Part shown: piece by piece, positions 1 to 6,185 of the stretch | How positions within the stretch are numbered: the first letter of the stretch is position 1 | How the letters are laid out: each line of letters begins with the position of its first letter | Origin: Draconibacterium sp. | GTDB taxonomy: Bacteria > Bacteroidota > Bacteroidia > Bacteroidales > Prolixibacteraceae | Length of the DNA stretch: 14,746 bases | Reading direction: 5' to 3' | Assembly (NCBI GenBank): GCA_030595485.1 | Contig: JAUVDE010000039.1 | Coordinates: 1 to 14,746, forward strand | Position numbers and translations under genes: made by a program | Notes under the pieces: model-generated | Told to the model about the DNA's origin: nothing | The model's database searches: none | Seen by the model: the letters and a program-made list of their open reading frames with translations, nothing else

Positions 1-1
1 T

Positions 2-2740
2 TCACAATCAAATCCGAAGATTGTCTATGTAGGAACCGGCTCCGATGGAATTCGCTCAAATATTATTGCAGGAAGAGGCGTTTATAAGTCGGAAGACTCG
101 AGTGAAACGTGGAAAAATATTGGCCTCGAAAAAACAGGACAAATTGGTGCAGTTGAAATTCATCCCAACAATCCTGACATTGTTTTTGTAGCTGCAATTG
201 GTCAGGCTTTTAAGCCAAATCCTGAACGCGGGATTTACAGGACTTTGGATGGTGGAAAAAACTGGCAACAAGTTTATTTTAACTCTGACACGATTGGAGC
301 AGTCGATCTTGAGTTTCATCCAACAAATCCCGATATTATTTATGCCAGTTTGTGGCGTGTTGAAAGAAAACCTTGGACTATAATTAGTGGAGGATTTCAG
401 GCCGGGGGGATTTTAAAATCTACCGATGGAGGAACTACCTGGACTAAACTTGGAAATGGATTACCAAACGGACTAATTGGGAAAATTGACCTTGCCATTT
501 CTGCTGCCGATCCCGATCGGCTTTATGCTTTAGTTGAAGCACCTGAAGACTCGAAAGAGGGTGGATTGTATCGCTCTAATAACCAAGGAGAAAGTTTTGA
601 ATTAGTAAGCAATAAAAAGGACTTGCTCGACCGACCCTTTTATTACTGCAACATTGAAGCCGACCCGAATAATGCGGATATTATCTATTCGTTGGCAACC
701 CGCTATTATAAATCTACCGATGCCGGAGAAACGTGGAAAAAGCAAAGTGTACCGCATGGCGACAATCATGATTTGTGGATAAATCCAAACAATTCTGACA
801 TACAAATTCAATGCAATGACGGTGGTGCCAATGTAAGTTTAAATGGAGGTAAAAGCTGGAGTTCTCAAACCAATCAAGCAACTGCTGAAATTTATCAGGT
901 AGAGATTGATGACCAGTTTCCGTACTGGCTATACGGAGGTCAGCAAGATAACTCAACCATTGCTGTTCCTTCAAATCCACCATACAGTCCACAGGGTGGT
1001 GCTACCAGTTTTTGGATGGCGGTTGGAGGCTGCGAAACTGGACCAGCGGTGCCAAAGCCGCGAAACCACAACATTGTATACAGCAATTGCAAAGGCCGAT
1101 TTGGAACTTACAACAAGCTTACCGGGCAAGAACAGCAGTTTTATGTGGGTGCCGCAAATATGTATGGTCATAATCCAAAAGAATTAAAATATCGTTTTCA
1201 ACGGGTTTCGCCCATTCATGTTTCGCCACATAATCCCGATGTGGTTTATCACTGCTCTCAGTTTGTGCATAAAACCACCGACGATGGGAAAACATGGGAA
1301 ACTATTTCGCCCGACTTAACTGCTTTCGAGGCCGACAAGCAAGTAATTTCGGGCTCGCCTATAACACGTGATGTTACCGGAGAAGAATTCTACAGTACTA
1401 TTTATTCCATTCGCGAATCATCGGTTCAGGAAGGGGTTATTTGGGTAGGTGCAAACGATGGCCCCGTTCATGTTACAAAAGATGGTGGAGCAAGCTGGAC
1501 GGATGTAACTCCGAATATGCCCAAAGGTGGTCGTGTTGATGCGGTTGAACCATCGCCTCATAATGCCCAAAAAGCTTACATCAGTATTTTGCGCTACCAA
1601 CTGGGCGATTGGCAACCATATATTTATAAAACTGAAAATTTAGGTGAATCGTGGACTTTAATTACCAAGGGGATTCCTGATGATTATCCGGTCAGAGTAG
1701 TTCGTGAAGACCCCGACCTGCCAGGTTTACTTTATGCCGGAACCGAATATGGAATGTTTATTTCAGCTGACGATGGCGACAGTTGGCAAGCCTTTCAAAT
1801 GAATTTACCCATTACTCCAATCACCGATATAAAAATCCATCAGAAGGACCTTGTGCTTTCAACAATGGGACGCGGATTCTGGATTCTTGATAATCTCACA
1901 CCTTTGCATCAACTCAACTTTAATACTGAAAGTAGTCTTTTAAAAATTAGAGAAACCTATCGAAGACCAGCAACGCGTGGTGGCTCAGGCGTAACTTATT
2001 CAAAGCCGGGAGTTGAGCTTTTCTATTATTTGTCCGATAGTATTGAGGTTGATATGATTTTGGAAATAATGGCCTCCAACGGAGAAGTAATACGCACCTT
2101 TAAAAGCACATCACAAACTCAGCAGTTGGAAGAAATAAAAAACGATATGGCAACTGTTTTTTCAAGTCTATCAGGAGCTGCGCCAATTCTGAAAAAGTCA
2201 GCTGGCTTACACAAGCTAAAATGGAATTTACGACACAACGGAGCCTGGGATAAAAAAGAACCCGACTCCAACTTTGGTCCCTTGGTTGTGCCGGGCATTT
2301 ACAAAGCACGACTTAAATATGGGAATGCGACAATAGAGCAAGATTTTTCAGTTTTGATTGACCTCAGATTAAAACAAGCAGGAATTTGTGTGGATGATCT
2401 GATAGCTCAAGAAAAACTGGCACTTGAAATTCGTGATTTACAATCGGAAGCCAGGCAAATTGCAGACCAGATAAAAACCCACTTGGTAGAGTTTGAAGCG
2501 CTTTCAGACAAAAAGAAAAAGAAACGTGCTGAAAAAATTAAAAGACTAAAAGTTTTGGAAGATGGATTTGAGACCCAAGAGGGACGGTATCAGAAACCTA
2601 TGTTACTCGATCAAATTAGCTATCTCTCGTCTATGATTAACCGTGCCGACCAACATCCCGGGCAAGATGCCTATGCCCGATATGAGGAGCTGAAAAACGA
2701 GTTTGAAAAGCTAAAAACAGAACTTGAAGATATCCTATAG
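2..2740 (+). CDS. Secreted VPS10/sortilin-like BNR (Asp-box) repeat protein, 5' end outside window
   Basis: The frame is open from base 2, so the gene starts upstream of the window; 912 codons are visible and an internal ATG at 245 is not the start. At least ten Asp-box motifs of the S/T-x-D-x-G-x-x-W type are spread over the first ~580 residues, for example STDGGTTW, STDAGETW, TTDDGKTW and SADDGDSW, as expected for multi-bladed beta-propellers. The stretches PHGDNHDLWINP and YGGQQDNS are typical of the large Bacteroidota 'sialidase/glycosyl hydrolase, VPS10 domain' proteins. Near residues 730-780 a FlgD-like strand pattern (GLHKLKWNLRHNG, then VVPGIYKARL) follows, and the last ~110 residues are charged, lysine/glutamate-rich and probably helical. 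The missing N-terminus should carry a signal peptide. Such proteins are often labelled glycosidases, but no catalytic residues can be assigned, so enzyme activity is not supported. It probably binds or processes an extracellular or periplasmic ligand. Confidence 0.9.
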   Translation, partial: SQSNPKIVYVGTGSDGIRSNIIAGRGVYKSEDSSETWKNIGLEKTGQIGAVEIHPNNPDIVFVAAIGQAFKPNPERGIYRTLDGGKNWQQVYFNSDTIGAVDLEFHPTNPDIIYASLWRVERKPWTIISGGFQAGGILKSTDGGTTWTKLGNGLPNGLIGKIDLAISAADPDRLYALVEAPEDSKEGGLYRSNNQGESFELVSNKKDLLDRPFYYCNIEADPNNADIIYSLATRYYKSTDAGETWKKQSVPHGDNHDLWINPNNSDIQIQCNDGGANVSLNGGKSWSSQTNQATAEIYQVEIDDQFPYWLYGGQQDNSTIAVPSNPPYSPQGGATSFWMAVGGCETGPAVPKPRNHNIVYSNCKGRFGTYNKLTGQEQQFYVGAANMYGHNPKELKYRFQRVSPIHVSPHNPDVVYHCSQFVHKTTDDGKTWETISPDLTAFEADKQVISGSPITRDVTGEEFYSTIYSIRESSVQEGVIWVGANDGPVHVTKDGGASWTDVTPNMPKGGRVDAVEPSPHNAQKAYISILRYQLGDWQPYIYKTENLGESWTLITKGIPDDYPVRVVREDPDLPGLLYAGTEYGMFISADDGDSWQAFQMNLPITPITDIKIHQKDLVLSTMGRGFWILDNLTPLHQLNFNTESSLLKIRETYRRPATRGGSGVTYSKPGVELFYYLSDSIEVDMILEIMASNGEVIRTFKSTSQTQQLEEIKNDMATVFSSLSGAAPILKKSAGLHKLKWNLRHNGAWDKKEPDSNFGPLVVPGIYKARLKYGNATIEQDFSVLIDLRLKQAGICVDDLIAQEKLALEIRDLQSEARQIADQIKTHLVEFEALSDKKKKKRAEKIKRLKVLEDGFETQEGRYQKPMLLDQISYLSSMINRADQHPGQDAYARYEELKNEFEKLKTELEDIL

Positions 2741-3009
2741 ACTACACTAAAGGCATTTGAGCACACTTAATTTAACCACTAAACCGATGTTGAAAAATTG
2801 GGATTGGGTTACCTTTTTAAGGTTTTCGGAATATATATATGGTTGGACGCCAATAAATAAACTTTCTTTCGCACAAATTGATTGCTAAGGAGCAACTCAT
2901 TTCTATCTAATAAGAACGATAGAATTAATGAATAGCTGTTTAGTTACAAGCAAAACACCAATATGGATGTTTTCTAATGTGATTTTGTTTAATAAGTAAA
3001 TTTTATCTT
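2741..3009. other. Intergenic spacer, no gene seen
   Basis: This AT-rich spacer of 269 bases lies between two + strand genes. It holds a weak stem ACCTT-TTT-AAGGT at 2811-2823 followed by a short T run, which could be a poor terminator for the BNR gene, and a five-base stem TTGCT/AGCAA a little further on. No Bacteroidota promoter with both boxes in the right place was found before the next gene. No open frame with coding character was seen. Confidence 0.5.
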
Positions 3010-3378
3010 ATGAAACCAATAGCAAAGATTATTCACAGAACGTATGCCTCGTATTTACCTACTGCATTTCCTGCTCATTATTATGGAATGCCAAATGGGA
3101 AAATCTTCCTGGTTTTTTCGCGCTTTTATGAAGCTGCATTTGGAAAATCGGGTTTAGAATTTGTTTTTGCCGAACACAAAGAGTTCGCTTACGATTACAA
3201 AAATGACGCTATTGTTTCAACGTCTCAACAAACGCAACAAACACCGGTTTTTGCGGAGCAAGTTGATTACCCATGTGCAAAATTTAATGTATTTAACATA
3301 AACCGCGACTTAAATTCGTACGGTGAAGCCCAGGTTTTCATGAATGAGCAAGCCGAAAAAATGACACAGATTGCATAA
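3010..3378 (+). CDS. Hypothetical protein, 122 aa, not recognised
   Basis: An open frame of 122 codons with an ATG start and TAA stop. No family is recognised. There is no signal peptide or convincing membrane segment. The protein is rich in aromatic residues in its first half (YASYL, HYYG, FSRFYEAAFG), has a glutamine/threonine-rich middle (STSQQTQQT), and contains a single cysteine (DYPC) in the second half. Codon choice looks like that of the neighbours, and no longer frame competes on the other strand, which supports a real gene. It stands alone: 269 bases after the BNR gene and convergent with the glycerate kinase gene 125 bases downstream. A function cannot be given. It could also be a lineage-specific small protein or the remains of a longer one. 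Confidence 0.6.
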   Translation: MKPIAKIIHRTYASYLPTAFPAHYYGMPNGKIFLVFSRFYEAAFGKSGLEFVFAEHKEFAYDYKNDAIVSTSQQTQQTPVFAEQVDYPCAKFNVFNINRDLNSYGEAQVFMNEQAEKMTQIA

Positions 3379-3446
3379 ACTACCTTTTTACATGTTAGTT
3401 TATTCCAATCACCTTCCAGATAATTACCCCCATTCACCCCTCATTC

Positions 3447-3474
3447 CTGAAAGATTCTTTACTATATATTTCAG
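3447..3474. repeat. Inverted repeat between convergent genes
   Basis: CTGAAA at 3447-3452 pairs perfectly with TTTCAG at 3469-3474 across a 16-base AT-rich loop. It lies between the two converging genes, where a bidirectional terminator would be expected. The stem is short and no clean T run follows, so a terminator role is only a possibility. Confidence 0.25.
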
Positions 3475-3503
3475 CTTTCCCAAGACAAGCTAATTTTGTT
3501 ATT

Positions 3504-4625
3504 TCAAACCAAGTATTTCTTAGCAAACTCTTCAGCAGCCTTTTCAAGATATTCTCCCGAGTTTTTAATTGAATCGTCAAAACTCTTTGCCTGACTCATC
3601 AATTCTGCCAAAAATTCAATTTTATGCGCTTGTAATTGCTTGTTTGTTAATTCGCTAGTGCCACAAAGAACAGCTAGCTTTTGGGTAGTTCGCGATTCTA
3701 AAACACCTTTAATCACTTTCCCCGAAAAGGTTTGTTCGTCAAATTTACCTTCGCCGGTTACAATCCAATCCGCATCTTTTACCTGTTCATCAAAATTGGC
3801 TATATCTTTAATTAAACTTGTGCCCGACTTTAACTCGGCATTCAAAAACAAAACACAACCGGCTCCCAAACCTCCGGCCGCACCAGCTCCAGGAATGCTT
3901 TGCAAATCTTTTCCAAACTGAGTATTTACCACTGCGTTAAAGTTTTGCAAACCTTTATCTAATTCCTGCACCATTTCGATTGAAGCTCCCTTTTGTGGCG
4001 AATAAATATAAGCTGCACCGTTTTTTCCAAATAAAGGATTATCGACATCGCAAGCCACTTCAAAACGCACATTGTTTAGTTCTTCAATAACGTGGAAACT
4101 GTCAATCGAATGTAGTCGGTATAAATCCCCACCTTTGCCATCCAACTCATTTCCATTTTCATCAAAAAAACGAAATCCAAGTGCTTTTGCCATTCCGATT
4201 CCTGCATCGTTTGTCGAACTCCCACCAATGCCAAGAATAATTTTTTGCGCTCCTCTCCCAATCGCATCTTTTACTAATTCTCCGGTTCCGAAAGTGCTGG
4301 TTTGTAAGGGATTTAGTTCGTCAGTTTTCAGTAAACGAATACCTGAAGCCTCTGCCATTTCAATAAAGGCCATCCTATTTCTAGGTGAATACAAGTAATT
4401 GGCATTTATCTTCCGACAAAGTGGATCGTTTACTTCAAGCGAAACATACTCGCCTCCCGTATAAAATTGCAAAGCCTCCACCGTTCCATCACCTCCGTCG
4501 GCAAGAGGAAGTTTCAAAACCTCCATCTCTTTTACATGCTTTTTAATACCTCGCTCAACGGCATGGCAAAATTCAATTCCTGTTAACGAACCTTTAAATT
4601 TATCGGGTGCAATTACTATCTTCAT
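3504..4625 (-). CDS. Glycerate 2-kinase (GarK/GlxK family)
   Basis: This 373-residue protein has the usual length for glycerate kinase type 1. It is a cytoplasmic enzyme that phosphorylates D-glycerate with ATP, in this family normally giving 2-phosphoglycerate, and so feeds glycerate from sugar-acid, glyoxylate or serine breakdown into lower glycolysis. Family signatures are clear: APDKFKGSLTG at residues 7-17, LPLADGGDGT near 40-50, FGTGELV, the glycine-rich LGIGGSSTNDAGIGMAKALG in the middle, GAAGGLGAG, and VTGEGKFDEQTFSGK near 290-304. The ATG start fits the conserved N-terminus exactly, and the stop is TGA. The gene is alone, divergent from the SnoaL-like gene (167 bases apart) and convergent with the 122-residue gene. 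No other glycerate or glyoxylate gene is in the window, so the pathway it serves cannot be read from context. No key motif is missing. Confidence 0.95.
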   Translation of the reverse strand: MKIVIAPDKFKGSLTGIEFCHAVERGIKKHVKEMEVLKLPLADGGDGTVEALQFYTGGEYVSLEVNDPLCRKINANYLYSPRNRMAFIEMAEASGIRLLKTDELNPLQTSTFGTGELVKDAIGRGAQKIILGIGGSSTNDAGIGMAKALGFRFFDENGNELDGKGGDLYRLHSIDSFHVIEELNNVRFEVACDVDNPLFGKNGAAYIYSPQKGASIEMVQELDKGLQNFNAVVNTQFGKDLQSIPGAGAAGGLGAGCVLFLNAELKSGTSLIKDIANFDEQVKDADWIVTGEGKFDEQTFSGKVIKGVLESRTTQKLAVLCGTSELTNKQLQAHKIEFLAELMSQAKSFDDSIKNSGEYLEKAAEEFAKKYLV

Positions 4626-4763
4626 TTCTTATTCTCTGAATAATTTTCACTGTATTCATTTCCAATATAGAAATTATCTGCAAAACATTCGGAAACGAGT
4701 GTCAATGAGCCACCTTTATCTAACGATTAAATGAACTTGTTAAAACCCAAACTGTTTTCTTTA

Positions 4764-4771
4764 TAAATTTA
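4764..4771 (+). promoter_or_regulatory. Possible -7 box for the SnoaL-like gene
   Basis: TAAATTTA differs by one base from the Bacteroidota -7 consensus TAnnTTTG and lies 21 bases before the ATG at 4793. A TTG at 4737-4739 is a possible -33 element, but the 24-base spacing is longer than usual. In DNA this AT-rich a one-off match is weak evidence. Confidence 0.25.
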
Positions 4772-4792
4772 TAGAATATAAAATCTGAAATT

Positions 4793-5170
4793 ATGAACTT
4801 ACAAGAGAATAAAAAAAATGCCATTGCTTTTTACAAAATGGCTTATGAAGGTAATCCGAAAAAAGCGATAGAAGATTTCATTGGAGAAGAATACATTCAG
4901 CACAATCCTGATGTTGCGGATGGCACACAAGGTTTTATCGATTATTTTGAAAGAATGCAGCACGAATATCCTGAAAAATCGATAGAGTTTGTGCGTTGTA
5001 TCGCCGAGGGTGATTTAGTTGCCTTACATACCCACCAAACCTGGCCGGGAAACGACCAATACGTTACCATGGACTTTTTTAGATTTGACGAGAAGGGCAA
5101 AATCGGTGAACATTGGGATGCCATTCAACAAATTCCTGAGAAGTCGGCCAATCCGAATACGATGTATTAA
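4793..5170 (+). CDS. SnoaL-like / NTF2-fold domain protein
   Basis: A 125-residue soluble protein without signal peptide, matching the usual length of stand-alone SnoaL-like proteins (cone-shaped alpha+beta barrel of the NTF2 superfamily). The order is typical: an N-terminal helix (NKKNAIAFYKMAYEGNP), then EEYIQHNPDVADGTQGFIDYF, then strands with ALHTHQTWPG and VTMDFFRFDEKGKIGEHWD, and a C-terminal tail PNTMY. Relatives are annotated as 'predicted SnoaL-like aldol condensation-catalysing enzyme' or ester cyclase, but most have no proven reaction, so the substrate is unknown. The conserved His-Asn-Pro and the late Glu-His-Trp-Asp lie where the family pocket residues usually sit. It is followed after 9 bases by the alkylation-repair stub on the same strand, which suggests the two were once co-transcribed. 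Confidence 0.85.
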   Translation: MNLQENKKNAIAFYKMAYEGNPKKAIEDFIGEEYIQHNPDVADGTQGFIDYFERMQHEYPEKSIEFVRCIAEGDLVALHTHQTWPGNDQYVTMDFFRFDEKGKIGEHWDAIQQIPEKSANPNTMY

Positions 5171-5179
5171 AATAGTAGC

Positions 5180-5272
5180 ATGAATCTAAAAGAAACACTT
5201 ACACAACTTGAAACTCTAAGCACCGAAAAAATACGTGCCCAAAATACAAAAAACGGAGCAGACAATAAATAG
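5180..5272 (+). pseudogene. N-terminal remnant of a DNA alkylation repair protein (AlkD-like, HEAT-repeat)
   Basis: ATG at 5180 opens 30 codons ending at TAG 5270-5272. The product starts MNLKETLTQLETLSTEK and continues IRAQNTKNGADN. From memory of the family, many Bacteroidota DNA alkylation repair proteins (DNA_alkylation domain, about 230 residues) begin with this pattern and continue NGAGDNQFGV. Here the match runs up to NGA-DN, one glycine short, and then meets a stop. None of the HEAT-repeat region that binds DNA follows: within about 50 bases the opposite-strand YceI-like gene ends. The reading is that a deletion removed about seven-eighths of the gene. The intact start and its position 9 bases after the SnoaL-like stop suggest the loss is fairly recent. 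The alternative is an unrelated small ORF; the run of matching residues makes that less likely. Confidence 0.65.
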
Positions 5273-5275
5273 AAG

Positions 5276-5301
5276 ATCATCACCTCATCACATCATCACC
5301 T
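5276..5301. repeat. Short direct repeat ATCATCACCT
   Basis: ATCATCACCT occurs at 5276-5285 and again at 5292-5301, a 16-base period, with TCATCACATC between. It sits directly at the broken end of the alkylation repair remnant and could mark the deletion junction or be a simple low-complexity tract. Confidence 0.6.
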
Positions 5302-5324
5302 GTAGTAATCCTTTGTTATTCTAC

Positions 5325-5897
5325 CTATTCCTCTTTCTTCATTTTATATAACAGATAAGCTACAAGCTTTATATTTTCTGCTAATCTAGGGCTTCCCCAA
5401 ACAAGTCCAAATTCTTTTTTATTGACTATTAAGGTCACTTCCAACCCAAAAACATCACCTTTCTTGGTCGCCTTAAAGCCTTTTACCCAAATGGCAACAT
5501 CCTGGTTTTTTTCAACACCATGAATAGTTAATTTGCCTGTTGAAATATAGGTACTGTCGGAGGTGCGTGTTGCTCCCTTCGAATAAAATGTGATTTCAGG
5601 GAACTTTTCAACCTCTAGAAATTTATCACTTTTGACATGATCAGCAAGCCTGTCGGCAATTACATCAACACTGGAAGCATCAACTATAAACTCAAATGTT
5701 GCATTCGACAAATCATCTCTGGAGTCTGTTTCAACTAATCCTTCAAAGGTTTTGAATTCACCGGTTCTAACCGAAAAATCTTCCCAACCTACTTCGAAAC
5801 GTAAATTTGAATGAGGATTGTCAACCACCCAGATTTCCTGTGCAAATGATGAGATATAAAAACACAAGATGGATATAACTAGAATGAATTGTTTCAT
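5325..5897 (-). CDS. Exported YceI-like domain protein
   Basis: A 190-residue protein with a signal peptide at residues 1-20 (MKQFILVISILCFYISSFAQ, likely cleaved at the SFA-Q site), so it is periplasmic or exported. The rest fits the YceI family, a lipocalin-like beta barrel that binds amphiphilic or polyisoprenoid molecules. Visible marks are VVDNPHSNLRFEVGW after the signal, GEFKTFEGLVE, VDASSVDVIADRLADHVKSDKFLEVEKFPEITF, and the late strand GKLTIHGVEKN. The alternating pattern DKFLEVEKFPEITFYS is the most diagnostic part. Length is normal for the family. The ATG start is set by the signal peptide. The gene lies 288 bases downstream of the beta-helix gene on the same strand, too far to assume one transcript, and its 3' end faces the alkylation-repair remnant. 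The ligand is unknown; YceI proteins are often stress-linked, but nothing here shows that. Confidence 0.93.
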   Translation of the reverse strand: MKQFILVISILCFYISSFAQEIWVVDNPHSNLRFEVGWEDFSVRTGEFKTFEGLVETDSRDDLSNATFEFIVDASSVDVIADRLADHVKSDKFLEVEKFPEITFYSKGATRTSDSTYISTGKLTIHGVEKNQDVAIWVKGFKATKKGDVFGLEVTLIVNKKEFGLVWGSPRLAENIKLVAYLLYKMKKEE

Positions 5898-6009
5898 GAC
5901 AATTTATTTATTTAAACGATGATTATCCTAAAAGAACATGAGGACAGGTAAATTGTTTATTGTGTTCGTTTCAAGGAAATCAAATTTGAATAACATACGA
6001 AAGTCAAAC

Positions 6010-6025
6010 AAGGTTAATTAACCTT
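6010..6025. repeat. 16-bp perfect palindrome AAGGTTAATTAACCTT
   Basis: The sequence is identical to its own reverse complement over 16 bases. As RNA it could form a 6-bp stem with an AATT loop, a possible weak terminator for the minus-strand beta-helix gene 160 bases upstream. As DNA it looks like a dimer-protein operator 113 bases before the YceI-like start. Neither role is shown. Confidence 0.55.
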
Positions 6026-6047
6026 TTAGTACTGCTCCTAACAAATG

Positions 6048-6061
6048 GAAGTTGCAACTTC
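6048..6061. repeat. 14-bp perfect palindrome GAAGTTGCAACTTC
   Basis: Perfect dyad over 14 bases, 22 bases from the previous palindrome. It shares an ACTT/AAGT half-site with the repeat at 6071-6082, and ACTTCT at 6057-6062 can also pair with AGAAGT at 6076-6081, so alternative pairings exist. Confidence 0.55.
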
Positions 6062-6070
6062 TATCAAGAC

Positions 6071-6082
6071 TACTTAGAAGTA
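6071..6082. repeat. Inverted repeat TACTT-AG-AAGTA
   Basis: Two five-base arms with a two-base centre. It is weak alone, but it lies 9 bases after the 14-bp palindrome and shares its half-site, which makes the group more notable than the single element. Confidence 0.4.
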
Positions 6083-6185
6083 TACACCACATAAAATTTA
6101 CCATTTTGAAGAATAATGTACACTCATTCTGGCTCTGACAAGCGAGGTCAATTTTCCACAATAAGCCGTTACTACTACGCACCCA

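Larger units (their letters stand above)
5898..6185. other. Spacer with a cluster of short perfect inverted repeats
   Basis: This stretch of 288 bases lies between the stop of the beta-helix gene and the start of the YceI-like gene, both on the minus strand. It contains three perfect short inverted repeats within 73 bases (6010-6025, 6048-6061, 6071-6082), listed separately. No gene start with coding character was found. No clear two-box Bacteroidota promoter was found for the YceI-like gene. Confidence 0.6.

Noticed and set aside
2811..2826. Stem ACCTT/AAGGT followed by TTTT as a terminator for the BNR gene.
   Set aside because: The five-base stem is AT-rich and the T run is short; it is mentioned in the spacer entry but not called a terminator.
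2984..3004. TTTG and TAAATTTT before the 122-residue gene as a promoter.
   Set aside because: Spacing between the boxes is only 9 bases and the second box lies almost on the start codon.
3640..4398. Open frames of 93 and 108 codons on the + strand inside the glycerate kinase gene.
   Set aside because: They are antisense shadows of a clearly conserved enzyme and have no protein-like features of their own.
6140..6175. GAGGTCAATTTTCCACAATAA, vaguely like the short GGTCAATTTT repeats at ends of some IS21-type elements.
   Set aside because: Only one copy, recalled from memory, with no transposase fragment or matching opposite end nearby.
5898..6185. A partly open minus-strand frame of about 45 codons in the spacer.
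   Set aside because: Its translation is rich in Cys and Trp with no recognisable motif and no good start, so it looks like non-coding DNA.
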